Source: JANRKF01 sp033763575 (GTDB lineage Bacteria; Pseudomonadota; Alphaproteobacteria; Rickettsiales; SXRF01). Taken from it: a stretch of 19,073 nt of DNA. A program made the translations under genes and the position numbers. The DNA lies in NCBI GenBank assembly GCA_033763575.1, contig JANRKF010000009.1, positions 1 to 19,073 of the forward strand, read 5' to 3'. This document shows, piece by piece, positions 1-8,091 of this stretch. Below the pieces are notes generated by a model, which did not search any database, had not been told where the DNA came from, and was given only the letters and a program-made list of their open reading frames with translations. Position 1 is the first letter of the stretch. Every line of letters starts with the position of its first letter.

Positions 1-142
<142 letters not shown>

Positions 143-187
143 CCCGCGCTCATGTAACGAAGTGATAGCGCAGATATAGGAAAAAAT

Positions 188-505
188 ATGCAAAACCAGA
201 AAATCAGAATTTGGCTCAAAGCCTTCGATCATGCGATGCTCGATCAATCGACGGCGGAGATCGTGAGCACGGCAAAACGTACCGGCGCGCAAGTGCGCGG
301 TCCGATTCCGCTGCCGCGCCGGATTGCCCGCTTTACGGTGAACCGCAGCCCGCACATCGATAAAAAATCGCGTGAACAATTCGAGATCCGCACCCATAAG
401 CGCCTGATCGATATTTTCGATCCTACCCCGCAAACGGTAGACGCGCTCATGAAACTGGATCTCGCATCGGGCGTGGACATTAAAATCAAAGCGGAAGCCG
501 CTTAA
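188..505 (+). CDS. rpsJ: 30S ribosomal protein S10 (NusE)
   Basis: At 105 residues this is the normal length for S10, a 3' major-domain protein of the 30S head that also acts as NusE in antitermination complexes. Recognisable blocks are IRIWLKAFDHAMLDQS at the N-terminus, GPIPLPRR near residues 38-45 and the segment FEIRTHKRLIDIFDPT further on, all typical of the family. An AGGA at 178-181 precedes the ATG by 6 bases. It is the first gene of the S10 block and is followed by rplC after 11 bases. No L4-type attenuator leader can be recognised in the short upstream gap, which fits read-through from tuf. Confidence 0.98.
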   Translation: MQNQKIRIWLKAFDHAMLDQSTAEIVSTAKRTGAQVRGPIPLPRRIARFTVNRSPHIDKKSREQFEIRTHKRLIDIFDPTPQTVDALMKLDLASGVDIKIKAEAA

Positions 506-516
506 GGAGAAGAGTG

Positions 517-1272
517 ATGCGTACAGGTTTAATAGCTAAAAAAATTGGCATGACCAATATATACGAGGAAGGCGGCATTGAAGTCGCTGTCACCGTACTA
601 CAGGTTGAAAACTGCCAGGTCGTTGCCCAGAAAACGCAGGCGAAGGATGGCTATAGCGCCCTCCAGCTTGGCGTAGGCGCGGCCAAAGCAAAAAACACCA
701 GCAAAGCAATGCGCGGTCATTTTGCCAAAGCAAAAGTAGAGCCGAAACGCAAGCTCGTGGAATTCCGCGTGGATGCGTCGGCGCTCGTTGAGCCCGGCAC
801 GGAGCTGGTGGCAAGCCATTTCGTTCCCGGCCAGTATGTCGATGTTGTTGGCGAAACCAAAGGTAAGGGTTTTGCCGGTGCCATGAAACGCTGGAACTTT
901 GCCGGTCTGGAAGCAACCCACGGTGTGTCGGTTTCCCACCGTTCGCATGGTTCGACCGGCCAGCGCCAGGATCCGGGCCGTACCTTTAAAGGTAAGAAAA
1001 TGGCGGGCCATCTTGGTCAGGAACGTGTGACCACGCAGAATCTTGAAGTAGTGTCGGTGGATGAGGCGGAAGGTTTCATCGTGGTGCTCGGTGCCGTACC
1101 GGGCGCAAAAAACAGCTATGTGCTGGTAAGCGATGCGGTGAAAAAATCGCTCGACCCGAAAGCGCCTTTTCCTGCCGGTGTGCGCAAATCAGCTGAAGTG
1201 AAAGTGGAAGAAACTCCGGCGGCGGCGGAAGAAGCGCCTGCAGCGGAAAGCACAACGGAGGCCAAGGAGTAG
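517..1272 (+). CDS. rplC: 50S ribosomal protein L3 with acidic C-terminal tail
   Basis: L3 is an early-assembling 23S rRNA binding protein near the peptidyl transferase centre. The signature GETKGKGFAGAMKRWNF lies at residues 112-128. The loop GSTGQRQDPGR follows, and its Gln149 corresponds to the glutamine methylated by PrmB in other bacteria. I chose the ATG at 517 over the in-frame GTG at 514: AAGGAGA at 504-510 gives 6 bases of spacing to the ATG and only 3 to the GTG, and L3 usually begins MRTGLI. The protein is 251 residues against about 210 in E. coli. The excess is a C-terminal tail from about residue 225, rich in Ala, Glu and Pro. rplD follows after 2 bases. Confidence 0.97.
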   Translation: MRTGLIAKKIGMTNIYEEGGIEVAVTVLQVENCQVVAQKTQAKDGYSALQLGVGAAKAKNTSKAMRGHFAKAKVEPKRKLVEFRVDASALVEPGTELVASHFVPGQYVDVVGETKGKGFAGAMKRWNFAGLEATHGVSVSHRSHGSTGQRQDPGRTFKGKKMAGHLGQERVTTQNLEVVSVDEAEGFIVVLGAVPGAKNSYVLVSDAVKKSLDPKAPFPAGVRKSAEVKVEETPAAAEEAPAAESTTEAKE

Positions 1273-1274
1273 TT

Positions 1275-1895
1275 ATGAAAGCAAAAGTCATCAACCTGGA
1301 AAACAAAGCCGCAGGCGACATCGAGTTGTCGGATGCGATCTTTGCCGTGCCGGTCCGCAAGGACATATTGCACCGCATGGTGCAGTACCAGCACGCCAAA
1401 GCGCAAAGCGGCTGCCATAAAACCAAAACCATTTCCGAAATTTCGGGAACGACCAAAAAGCCGTTCAAGCAAAAAGGCACCGGCAGCGCCCGTCAGGGTT
1501 CGCTCCGCTCGGCCCAGATGCGCGGTGGTTCGACCATTTTCGGACCTGTGGTGCGCTCGCATGCGATCGACCTGACCAAAAAATTCCGCAAGCTCGCGCT
1601 GAAAACCGCGCTTTCGGCTAAACAGGCGGAAGGCACGCTCTTCATCCTCGACAGCGCCGATGTAAAAAATGCGAAAACCAAGGATCTGGTCGCGAGCTTC
1701 AAGAAAATCGGTTGGGACAAGCCGCTCATCATCGACGGCGAGACCCTGAATGAAACCTTCGCTTTTGCGGCGCGCAACATCAAGCATGTGGATGTGTTGC
1801 CGAGCGCGGGCATTAACGTGGTGGATATCCTCCGCCACAAACAGCTGGTGCTGACCAAAGCGGCAGTGGCCAAGCTGGAAGAGAGGCTCAAATGA
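1275..1895 (+). CDS. rplD: 50S ribosomal protein L4
   Basis: L4 is 206 residues, the usual size. Its long basic loop, which lines the peptide exit tunnel, is clear at residues 55-92 and contains KPFKQKGTGSARQGS and RGGSTIFGP. An AAGGAG at 1264-1269, lying over the end of rplC, serves the ATG. In E. coli L4 represses its own operon through the S10 leader; no such leader is visible here, so regulation may differ. The stop overlaps the start of rplW in an ATGA at 1892-1895, which suggests translational coupling. Confidence 0.97.
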   Translation: MKAKVINLENKAAGDIELSDAIFAVPVRKDILHRMVQYQHAKAQSGCHKTKTISEISGTTKKPFKQKGTGSARQGSLRSAQMRGGSTIFGPVVRSHAIDLTKKFRKLALKTALSAKQAEGTLFILDSADVKNAKTKDLVASFKKIGWDKPLIIDGETLNETFAFAARNIKHVDVLPSAGINVVDILRHKQLVLTKAAVAKLEERLK

Positions 1896-2227
1896 AACTG
1901 GGACGTAAAAAGAAAACAACCGCAGCAGCTACGGCTACCGCCCGCAACTACGATGTGATCGTCTCGCCGGTCATCACCGAGAAATCCACCGCTGTTTCGG
2001 AACAGAACAAGGTGATTTTCAACGTGCGCCTGGATGCGAACAAATCGGAAGTGAAAGACGCGATCCAGAACATCTTCGGTGTGAAGGTCGTAAGCGTCAA
2101 TACGCTTGTTCGCCTCGGCAAACAAAAGCGTTTCCGCGATACGCTCGGTAAGCAATCGGATGTGAAAAAAGCAATCATCACCCTCGAAGCCGGTCAGTCG
2201 ATCAACTTAGAGGGAGGAGCGAAGTAA
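1892..2227 (+). CDS. rplW: 50S ribosomal protein L23 with short N-terminal extension
   Basis: L23 sits at the tunnel exit and is the docking site for trigger factor and SRP. The family core begins near residue 19 with YDVIVSPVITEKS and continues through NKVIFNVRLDANKSEVKDAI to the conserved basic loop VRLGKQKRFRDTLGK. Before the core there are about 18 residues of Lys and then Thr/Ala (starting MKLGRKKKTT), longer than the handful usual in the family. The ATGA overlap with rplD fixes the start and implies coupled translation. rplB follows after one base. Confidence 0.96.
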   Translation: MKLGRKKKTTAAATATARNYDVIVSPVITEKSTAVSEQNKVIFNVRLDANKSEVKDAIQNIFGVKVVSVNTLVRLGKQKRFRDTLGKQSDVKKAIITLEAGQSINLEGGAK

Positions 2228-2228
2228 T

Positions 2229-3056
2229 ATGGCACTTAAATCCTTTAAACCCACAACCCCGGCCCAGCGCCAGCTCGTGATCGTTGATCGCTCCGAGCTC
2301 TGGAAAGGCAAGCCTGTAAAAAGCCTGACCGAGGGCAAAAACAAATCCGGTGGACGCAACCATCACGGGCGCCTGACGGCGTTTCGCGTGGGCGGCGGTC
2401 ACAAAAAATCATACCGCACCATCGATTTCAAACGTCGTAAGTTCGACGTGCCGGCGGTGGTGGAGCGTATCGAATATGATCCGAACCGCAGCTCGTTCAT
2501 CGCGCTCATCAAATACCAGGACGGCGAACTGGCCTACATCATCGCGCCGCAGCGTCTGGCGATTGGTGATACGGTGGTGGCCGGCGAACGCGCCGACATT
2601 AAACCGGGCAACGCCATGCTGCTGAAAAACATTCCGGTGGGAACGATCGTCCACAACGTGGAAATGAAAGAAGGCAAAGGCGGCCAGCTCGCCCGCGCTG
2701 CCGGTTCTTACGTCCAGCTCGTCGGTAAAGATGCTGGCTATGCACAAATCAAACTGCGTTCGGGCGAACTTCGCCTGGTGCGCGATGTGTGCCTGGCTAC
2801 CATTGGCGCGGTCTCGAACCCGGACCACCAGAACGCCGTCATCGGTAAAGCCGGCCGCAGCCGCTGGTTGGGCATTCGCCCATGCGTGCGCGGTGTGGCG
2901 ATGAACCCGGTCGATCACCCGCATGGTGGCGGTGAAGGCCGTACCTCCGGTGGCCGTCACCCGGTAACGCCATGGGGCAAAGGCACGAAGGGCAACAAAA
3001 CCCGTTCGCGCAAAAAGAAGAACAAACTCATCATCAAGAACAGGCACGGGAAATAG
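2229..3056 (+). CDS. rplB: 50S ribosomal protein L2
   Basis: L2 is 275 residues, the standard length. It binds 23S rRNA near the peptidyl transferase centre and is needed for subunit association. Visible blocks are GRNHHGRLTAFRVGGGHK at about 42-59, the SH3-like barrel through the middle, and the conserved C-terminal MNPVDHPHGGGEGRTSGGRH at 225-244, which includes His230, matching the functionally important His229 of E. coli L2. GGAGG at 2213-2217 is the ribosome binding site, inside the end of rplW. rpsS starts 3 bases after the stop. Confidence 0.98.
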   Translation: MALKSFKPTTPAQRQLVIVDRSELWKGKPVKSLTEGKNKSGGRNHHGRLTAFRVGGGHKKSYRTIDFKRRKFDVPAVVERIEYDPNRSSFIALIKYQDGELAYIIAPQRLAIGDTVVAGERADIKPGNAMLLKNIPVGTIVHNVEMKEGKGGQLARAAGSYVQLVGKDAGYAQIKLRSGELRLVRDVCLATIGAVSNPDHQNAVIGKAGRSRWLGIRPCVRGVAMNPVDHPHGGGEGRTSGGRHPVTPWGKGTKGNKTRSRKKKNKLIIKNRHGK

Positions 3057-3059
3057 ATT

Positions 3060-3356
3060 ATGGCACGCTCTGTATGGAAAGGCCCATTCGTGGATGGGTA
3101 TTTATTGAAAAAGGCGGACGTAGCGCGCAGCTCCGGCAAGCACACGATCATCAAGACATGGTCGCGCCGCTCGACGATCCTGCCGCAATTCATCGGCCTG
3201 ACGTTCGGCGTTTACAACGGTAAGAAATTCATTCCTGTCGCGGTGAACGAGGACATGATCGGTCACAAATTCGGCGAATTCGCGCCGACCCGCACATTCG
3301 CTGGCCACACGCCTGCGTCTGGCGATAAAAAAGCAGCAGTGAAGAAAGATAAGTAA
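3060..3356 (+). CDS. rpsS: 30S ribosomal protein S19
   Basis: S19 is 98 residues and contacts 16S rRNA in the 30S head beside S13. The sequence begins MARSVWKGPFVDGYLLKKA and contains WSRRSTILPQFIGLTF and HKFGEFAPTRTFAGH, all diagnostic. The C-terminus is a short Lys-rich stretch. It starts 3 bases after rplB and ends one base before rplV, so it belongs to the tight S10 block. The purine run at the end of rplB (ACGGGAAA) must supply its weak ribosome binding site, so coupling with rplB is likely. Confidence 0.97.
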   Translation: MARSVWKGPFVDGYLLKKADVARSSGKHTIIKTWSRRSTILPQFIGLTFGVYNGKKFIPVAVNEDMIGHKFGEFAPTRTFAGHTPASGDKKAAVKKDK

Positions 3357-3357
3357 T

Positions 3358-3828
3358 ATGGGAAAGAAATCATTAGAACGGCAGTTGGAGCCAGTGGAAG
3401 CGAAAGCGGTGATTAACCGCATCCGCATCAGCCCGCAGAAACTGAATCTGGTGGCGCAGATCATTCGCGGCATGAACGTCGCCGATGCGCTGACCCAGTT
3501 GACGTTTTCCAGCAAACGCATTGCGAATGATGTGAAAAAAGGCCTGCAATCGGCGATCGCCAACGCGGAAAACAACCACAACCTGAACGTGGATTCCCTG
3601 TTTGTGAAAGAAGCCTATGTCGGCAAAAACATCGTGATGAAGCGTATGCATACGCGTGGCCGTGGTAAATCGGCGCGGGTGTTCAAGCCCTTTTCGAACC
3701 TGACGCTGATTGTGCGTGAGCAAGCGGATGAGCCGGTAAAAAAAGCGAAAAAGCCTGCGGCGAAAAAAGAAACCAAAGCAGCGCCTAAAGCAAAACCGGC
3801 CGCTAAAGCGAAGAAAGTAGGAGCATAA
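3358..3828 (+). CDS. rplV: 50S ribosomal protein L22 with histone-H1-like C-terminal tail
   Basis: L22 lines the narrow part of the exit tunnel. The core is residues 1-120, with RISPQKLNLVAQIIRG near 24-39 and the long tunnel hairpin around 85-105 (VGKNIVMKRMHTRGRGKSAR). From about residue 121 a 36-residue tail made almost only of Lys, Ala and Pro follows, so the protein is 156 residues against 110-127 in most bacteria. The tail is in frame with no sign of a frameshift, and its AAAGC/AAAAAG-rich codons look like a slowly expanding low-complexity tract. rpsC follows after one base. Confidence 0.96.
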   Translation: MGKKSLERQLEPVEAKAVINRIRISPQKLNLVAQIIRGMNVADALTQLTFSSKRIANDVKKGLQSAIANAENNHNLNVDSLFVKEAYVGKNIVMKRMHTRGRGKSARVFKPFSNLTLIVREQADEPVKKAKKPAAKKETKAAPKAKPAAKAKKVGA

Positions 3829-3829
3829 T

Positions 3830-4522
3830 ATGGGTCAGAAAGTAAACGCCATCGGCTTTCGCATCGGCATCAACAAACAGACGGATTCACGTTGGTTTGC
3901 GGATAAGGATTTCGCCGACAAGCTGCATGAAGACATCAAGATCACCAACTACATCAAGAAGAACCTGAATGCGGCGGGCGTGAGCAAGGTCATCATCGAG
4001 CGCCCGAACAAAAAAGCGACCGTGACCATTCACTCGGCGCGTCCGGGCGTGGTGATCGGTAAAAAAGGCGCCGATATCGACAAAATCAAGAAAGACCTCG
4101 GCAAGTTCACCAAGGATGAGGTGAATGTGAACATCGTGCCGGTGGCCAAGCCGGAAATCGACGCGACGCTGGTCGCGGAGTCGGTCGCACAGCAGCTTGA
4201 AAAACGCGTGGCGTTCCGCCGGGCGATGAAGCGTGCGGTGCAATCCTGCCTGCGCCTGGGTGCGCTCGGCATCCGTATCAATGTTTCGGGTCGCCTTGGC
4301 GGCGCGGAGATTGCGCGGATGGAGTGGTATCGTGAAGGCCGCGTGCCGTTGCATACGTTGCGTGCCGATGTCGATTACGGGGTAGCGCGTGCGGAAACCG
4401 CCTATGGTACCATCGGTATCAAAGTGTGGATTTTCAAAGGCGAAATCCTGGGTAAAGAGAAGAAAATCACAGACGCTGCACCGATTGTAGCGGTCGAAGA
4501 ATTTAAGGAAATTGGGGAATAA
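3830..4522 (+). CDS. rpsC: 30S ribosomal protein S3
   Basis: S3 is 230 residues, the normal length. It sits at the mRNA entry side of the 30S subunit and helps unwind mRNA. The N-terminus MGQKVNAIGFRIGI is typical. The KH domain motif PGVVIGKKGADIDKI has its GKKG at residues 77-80. The C-terminal domain includes GRLGGAEIARMEWYREGRVP and KVWIFKGEI. AGGAG at 3818-3822 lies at the end of rplV, 7 bases before the ATG. The stop is 4 bases before the chosen rplP start. Confidence 0.98.
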   Translation: MGQKVNAIGFRIGINKQTDSRWFADKDFADKLHEDIKITNYIKKNLNAAGVSKVIIERPNKKATVTIHSARPGVVIGKKGADIDKIKKDLGKFTKDEVNVNIVPVAKPEIDATLVAESVAQQLEKRVAFRRAMKRAVQSCLRLGALGIRINVSGRLGGAEIARMEWYREGRVPLHTLRADVDYGVARAETAYGTIGIKVWIFKGEILGKEKKITDAAPIVAVEEFKEIGE

Positions 4523-4526
4523 TCCT

Positions 4527-4943
4527 ATGATGAGTCCTAAGAAAACAAAATACCGCAAGCAGCATAAAGGCCGTATCAAAGGCGCTGCCAAGGGTGGGTT
4601 TACGCTGAATTTCGGCGAATATGGCCTGAAAGCCATGCAGCCGGAGCGTGTCACTGCGCGCCAGATCGAGGCGGCCCGCCGCGCCATTTCGCGTCACGTA
4701 AAGCGTGTTGGCCGTATGTGGATCCGTATTTTCCCGGATGTGCCGGTGACCAGGAAACCCGCCGAAGTTCGCATGGGCTCGGGTAAGGGTTCGGTCGAAT
4801 TCTGGGCGGCACGCGTGCAGCCGGGCCGTATCATGTTCGAAATCGACGGTGTGCCGGAAGCGGTGGCGCGTGAAGCGTTTGACCGCGCCTCGGCCAAACT
4901 GCCGATCAAAACCAAATTCATCAAACGTCAGGCAGAAGGCTAA
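4527..4943 (+). CDS. rplP: 50S ribosomal protein L16
   Basis: L16 is 138 residues from this start. It binds near the A site and central protuberance. The start MMSPKKTKYRKQHKGR aligns with the usual M-x-x-PK(R/K)TK(F/Y)RK opening, so I take the ATG at 4527 and not the in-frame TTG at 4512 or the second ATG at 4530. GGGGAA at 4514-4519 gives a workable ribosome binding site overlapping the end of rpsC. Other blocks are RQIEAARRAISRH and WIRIFPDVPVT. The segment MGSGKGSVEFWAARVQPG is the conserved functional loop. rpmC starts 6 bases after the stop. Confidence 0.96.
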   Translation: MMSPKKTKYRKQHKGRIKGAAKGGFTLNFGEYGLKAMQPERVTARQIEAARRAISRHVKRVGRMWIRIFPDVPVTRKPAEVRMGSGKGSVEFWAARVQPGRIMFEIDGVPEAVAREAFDRASAKLPIKTKFIKRQAEG

Positions 4944-4949
4944 GATACT

Positions 4950-5204
4950 ATGAAAACCTCCGAATTACGTGGAAAAGCGAAGGAAGAGCTGACTGGGCTG
5001 GTCGTATCTTCCAAAAAAGAGTTATTTAACCTGAGGATGCAGGCGGCGACCGGTGCGGATGCCAACCTGAACCGTGCGCGTGAAGTGAAAAAAACGATCG
5101 CCCGGGCAAAAACGCTCTTGAACGAACAAACAAAAACAGGTAAAAACTCCGCTCCTAAAAAAGCGGCTGGCGCAAAATCGTCCGCCAAGAAAGTAAAGGA
5201 ATAA
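4950..5204 (+). CDS. rpmC: 50S ribosomal protein L29 with Lys-rich C-terminal tail
   Basis: L29 is a two-helix hairpin protein near the tunnel exit. The core is recognisable in residues 1-62 (MKTSELRGKAKEEL, then ELFNLRMQAATG and REVKKTIARAKTLL). After it comes a tail of about 20 residues rich in Lys, Ala and Ser, giving 84 residues against the usual 63-70. There is no strong Shine-Dalgarno sequence before the ATG (AAGGCTAAGATACT), so translation is probably coupled to rplP just upstream. rpsQ follows after 3 bases. Confidence 0.93.
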   Translation: MKTSELRGKAKEELTGLVVSSKKELFNLRMQAATGADANLNRAREVKKTIARAKTLLNEQTKTGKNSAPKKAAGAKSSAKKVKE

Positions 5205-5207
5205 GTC

Positions 5208-5438
5208 ATGCCACGTCGCGTGTTACAAGGCACTGTCGTCAGTGATAAAATGGAAAAAACCGTGGTAGTACGCGTGGATAGGCGTATGTCCCACCCCATT
5301 TACAAGAAAACTATCAGCAAATCGAAAAAATATTCGGCGCATGATGAAGAAGGCCGTTTTAAGACGGGAGATGTGGTGCAGATCGTTGAGTCGGCCCCGA
5401 TCTCTAAGACGAAAAAATGGAAAGTCGTTTACAATTAA
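5208..5438 (+). CDS. rpsQ: 30S ribosomal protein S17
   Basis: S17 is 76 residues, an OB-fold protein that binds 16S rRNA early in 30S assembly. It reads MPRRVLQGTVVSDKMEKTVV, then RMSHPIYKKTISKSKKYSAHDE and KTGDVVQIVESAPISKTKKW, matching the family along its whole length. AAAGGAA at 5197-5203 at the end of rpmC is the ribosome binding site. It is the last gene of the S10 block. The 33-base gap to rplN shows no terminator, so the spc genes are probably co-transcribed. Confidence 0.97.
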   Translation: MPRRVLQGTVVSDKMEKTVVVRVDRRMSHPIYKKTISKSKKYSAHDEEGRFKTGDVVQIVESAPISKTKKWKVVYN

Positions 5439-5471
5439 TGGGTTAGGCGAAAGCCGCTAGGAAATGAGATT

Positions 5472-5840
5472 ATGATACAGCAGCAAAGTAATTTAGAAGT
5501 CGCAGACAATTCCGGTGCACGCCGCGTGATGTGCATCAAGGTGCTCGGCGGCTCGAAGCGCAAATTCGCGAGCGTCGGCGATGTGATCGTCGTGTCGATC
5601 AAAGAGGCGATTCCGCGTGGCAAAGTAAAAAAGGGCGAAGTGCATCGCGCGGTGATCGTGCGCACCCGTCGTGACATTCACCGTCCCGATGGCTCGACCA
5701 TCCGTTTCGACAAAAACGCGGCGGTGCTGGTATCCAAGCAGAACGAGCCGATCGGCACCCGTATCTTTGGGCCGGTGACCCGCGAACTGCGTGCGAAATC
5801 GTTCATGAAAATCGTGAGCCTCGCTCCGGAAGTATTGTAA
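5472..5840 (+). CDS. rplN: 50S ribosomal protein L14
   Basis: L14 is 122 residues, the canonical length, and forms an intersubunit bridge with 16S rRNA. The opening MIQQQSNLEVADNSGARRVM and the following CIKVLGGSKRK are diagnostic and fix the start. The later ITLKE-type strand, RTRRDIHRPDGSTIRFD and the end IVSLAPEVL are also typical. The ribosome binding site is AGGAAATGAG at about 5459-5468. It is the first gene of the spc block. rplX follows after 16 bases. Confidence 0.98.
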   Translation: MIQQQSNLEVADNSGARRVMCIKVLGGSKRKFASVGDVIVVSIKEAIPRGKVKKGEVHRAVIVRTRRDIHRPDGSTIRFDKNAAVLVSKQNEPIGTRIFGPVTRELRAKSFMKIVSLAPEVL

Positions 5841-5856
5841 GAGAGAAGAAAAACAT

Positions 5857-6180
5857 ATGGCCATTAAATTCAAAATCAAAAAAGGCGATGAAGTGATCGT
5901 CCTCGCCGGTAAAGACAAGGGCAAGAAAGGCACCATCCTGAAGATGATTCCGGATGAGCTGCGTGTCGTTGTTTCGGGCGTAAACAAAGTGAAGCGCCAC
6001 ACCAAGGCGGGACGTGACGGTGCCGGCGGCATCATCGAAAAAGAAGCCTCGCTGCACGTGTCGAACGTGTCGCTGGTGGATAAGAAAACCGGCAAGGCGA
6101 CCCGCGTCGGCTATAAAATTTTAAACGATGGAACGAAGGTGCGTATCGCCAAGCGTTCGGGAGAAACGATCAATGGCTAA
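5857..6180 (+). CDS. rplX: 50S ribosomal protein L24
   Basis: L24 is 107 residues and is one of the two assembly initiators of the 50S subunit. The KOW motif is at the N-terminus (KKGDEVIVLAGKDKGKKGTI, residues 8-27), followed by VVVSGVNKVKRHTK and the GGIIEKEASLHVSNVSLVD strand pair. The stop overlaps the start of rplE by 8 bases (6173-6180), which indicates translational coupling between L24 and L5. The ribosome binding site is the purine run AGAGAGAAG at about 5841-5849. Confidence 0.97.
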   Translation: MAIKFKIKKGDEVIVLAGKDKGKKGTILKMIPDELRVVVSGVNKVKRHTKAGRDGAGGIIEKEASLHVSNVSLVDKKTGKATRVGYKILNDGTKVRIAKRSGETING

Positions 6181-6748
6181 ATCCGCAACAGCTAAAAAAG
6201 AAGGCTACACGCCGCGCCTGCAGGCCGACTACGAGAGCACTGTGCGCGCCGCGCTGCAAAAGCAGTTTGGCTATAAGAACCCGATGCAGGTGCCGAAAAT
6301 CGATAAAATCGTCATCAATATGGGCGTGGGCGAGACCGTAAACGACAGCAAGATCATCAACGCGGCGCTCACCGACCTCACCGCCATCGCCGGCCAGAAG
6401 CCGGTGACCACCAAGGCGAAAAAAGCGATCGCCGGTTTCAAGCTGCGCGAAAACCTCGCCATCGGTTGCAAGGTGACGCTCCGCAAGCAGAAGATGTATG
6501 AATTCCTCGATCGCCTTATCAACACCGCGCTGCCGCGTGTGCGTGACTTCCGCGGCGTGTCGCCGAAAAGTTTCGACGGTCGTGGCAACTACGCCCTCGG
6601 CCTGAAAGAGCAGCTGGTGTTCCCGGAAATCAACTACGACAAAATCGACCAGGTGCGCGGGATGGATATCATCATCGTCACCACCGCTAAAACGGACGAT
6701 GAGGCGCGTGCATTACTAACGGCATTCAACATGCCTTTTATTAAATAG
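6173..6748 (+). CDS. rplE: 50S ribosomal protein L5
   Basis: L5 binds 5S rRNA and contacts P-site tRNA. I place the start at the ATG at 6173, inside the last codons of rplX, because an upstream in-frame ATG at 6128 would add 15 residues with no family similarity. GGGAGAAA at 6160-6167 precedes 6173 by 5 bases. This gives 191 residues, slightly over the usual 179-185, with a short basic N-terminal lead before YTPRLQADYE. Diagnostic blocks are QVPKIDKIVINMGVGE, RDFRGVSPKSFDGRGNYALG and YDKIDQVRGMDIIIVTTAK. rpsN follows after 8 bases. Confidence 0.97.
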   Translation: MAKSATAKKEGYTPRLQADYESTVRAALQKQFGYKNPMQVPKIDKIVINMGVGETVNDSKIINAALTDLTAIAGQKPVTTKAKKAIAGFKLRENLAIGCKVTLRKQKMYEFLDRLINTALPRVRDFRGVSPKSFDGRGNYALGLKEQLVFPEINYDKIDQVRGMDIIIVTTAKTDDEARALLTAFNMPFIK

Positions 6749-6756
6749 GAAAAACC

Positions 6757-7062
6757 ATGGCTAAACTGAGTTCGATCAACAAAAACAACCGCCGCGCCGC
6801 AATGACCAAGCGCGATGCCGGGAAACGCGCTGCGCTCAAGGCGATTATCATGAATAAAACGCTGCCGATTGAGGAGCGCATGGATGCGCAGTTCAAAATT
6901 TCGGCGCTGCCGCGTAACGGCTCGAAGGTGCGCGTGCGCAACCGTTGTGAGCTCACGGGCCGTGCCCGCGGCACCTACCGCAAATTCAAACTTTCACGTA
7001 TCAAACTGCGTGAGCTTGGTTCGTTCGGGCGTATTCCGGGCCTCACCAAGTCGAGCTGGTAG
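6757..7062 (+). CDS. rpsN: 30S ribosomal protein S14, zinc-free long form
   Basis: S14 is 101 residues and sits in the 30S head. It is the long form without the two CxxC motifs: only one Cys is present (in NRCELTGRARG), so it needs no zinc. The C-terminus LGSFGRIPGLTKSSW is diagnostic. AGGAAAA at 6747-6753, overlapping the rplE stop, is the ribosome binding site. The 47-base gap after it, to rpsH, holds a good Shine-Dalgarno sequence but no other structure I can support. Confidence 0.97.
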   Translation: MAKLSSINKNNRRAAMTKRDAGKRAALKAIIMNKTLPIEERMDAQFKISALPRNGSKVRVRNRCELTGRARGTYRKFKLSRIKLRELGSFGRIPGLTKSSW

Positions 7063-7109
7063 GAGCCAGCCATGCGGCGCTTGAGCAACAATAAAAAGGA
7101 TGTTTAAAT

Positions 7110-7508
7110 ATGTCGATGAATTATCGCCTTGCTGATATGCTTGCCCAGATTAAAAACGGCCAATCGGCCCGTCTGGCCAAAGTGACCGTGCTTTACACGC
7201 AATTCCTCGCCGATGTGTGCGCGGTCCTCGCCGAAGAGGGCTACATTGAGGGTGCGGAGCGCGTTGAAGTGGGTAAAAACAAATACAACCTCGAAATCAC
7301 GCTCAAATATTTCGAAGGTGATCGCGTGATCAAAAGCGTGGAGTGCGTCTCCAAGCCCGGTCGCCGCGTTTATTCGGAAATTGGTAAATTGCCTAAACAC
7401 AGCAATGGCCTCGGTATCTCGATCCTCTCCACCTCGAAAGGTGTGATGAGCGATTTCGGTGCGCGCCAGGCGAATGTGGGCGGCGAAGTCTTATGTACTG
7501 TATTCTAG
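7110..7508 (+). CDS. rpsH: 30S ribosomal protein S8
   Basis: S8 is 132 residues, normal for the family. It binds helix 21 of 16S rRNA and in E. coli represses the spc operon by binding near the rplE start; I could not recognise an equivalent site here. The N-terminal LADMLAQIKNGQ and the C-terminal block KHSNGLGISILSTSKGVMSD, followed by GGEVLCTVF, are typical. I chose the ATG at 7110 over the ATG at 7116 because AAGGA at 7096-7100 is 9 bases from the first and 15 from the second. rplF follows after 9 bases. Confidence 0.97.
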   Translation: MSMNYRLADMLAQIKNGQSARLAKVTVLYTQFLADVCAVLAEEGYIEGAERVEVGKNKYNLEITLKYFEGDRVIKSVECVSKPGRRVYSEIGKLPKHSNGLGISILSTSKGVMSDFGARQANVGGEVLCTVF

Positions 7509-7517
7509 GAGAGTTTC

Positions 7518-8054
7518 ATGTCCCGCGTAGGTAAACAACCCATTGCTATCCCCTCCGGCGTCACCGTCACGGTAAGCCCGAGCGAAATCGCCGTCAAAGG
7601 CGGTAAGGGTGAACTGAAAAGCCCGCTCACCGATGTGGTGAAAGTGGAAGTAAAAGACGGCAAAGTGCTGGTGCTGCCGGTTGATAAGACCAATCCGCGC
7701 TCGCGTGCGATGTGGGGAACCACCCGCAACAATGTCGCCGGTATGGTCGAAGGCGTATCGAAAGGCTTCACCACCAAGCTGGAAATCCAGGGTGTGGGCT
7801 ATCGTGCGTCGGCCGATAAAAACTACCTGACGATCGCGCTGGGTTTCTCGCATGAGATCAAATATGCGATTCCGGCGGGCATTACCATTGCAGTCGAAAA
7901 ACAAACCTCGATTGCCATTTCCGGCCACGACAAGCGCGTGATCGGCCAGGTGGCGGCTGAGATTCGTGGCCTGCGTAAACCGGAGCCGTATAAAGGCAAA
8001 GGCGTGCGTTACGAAGGTGAATATATCCGCCGCAAAGAAGGCAAGAAAAAATAA
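7518..8054 (+). CDS. rplF: 50S ribosomal protein L6
   Basis: L6 is 178 residues and binds near the sarcin-ricin loop. It starts MSRVGKQPIAIPSGVTVTV and contains the two repeated alpha/beta halves, with GVSKGFTTKLEIQGVGYRA joining them. The C-terminus ends in the diagnostic PEPYKGKGVRYEGEYIRRKE. AGGAGAG at 7508-7514, touching the rpsH stop, is the ribosome binding site. After its stop the operon changes character: the next gap is 116 bases long and holds a GC-rich palindromic repeat. Confidence 0.98.
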   Translation: MSRVGKQPIAIPSGVTVTVSPSEIAVKGGKGELKSPLTDVVKVEVKDGKVLVLPVDKTNPRSRAMWGTTRNNVAGMVEGVSKGFTTKLEIQGVGYRASADKNYLTIALGFSHEIKYAIPAGITIAVEKQTSIAISGHDKRVIGQVAAEIRGLRKPEPYKGKGVRYEGEYIRRKEGKKK

Positions 8055-8091
8055 CGGAAGACTTAGCGGCTTTGTCGCTTAGGATTCAGTT

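Noticed and set aside
6100..6250. S8 repressor-binding site near the rplE start
   Set aside because: I could not find a convincing mimic of the 16S helix 21 site by eye; a covariance search would be needed.
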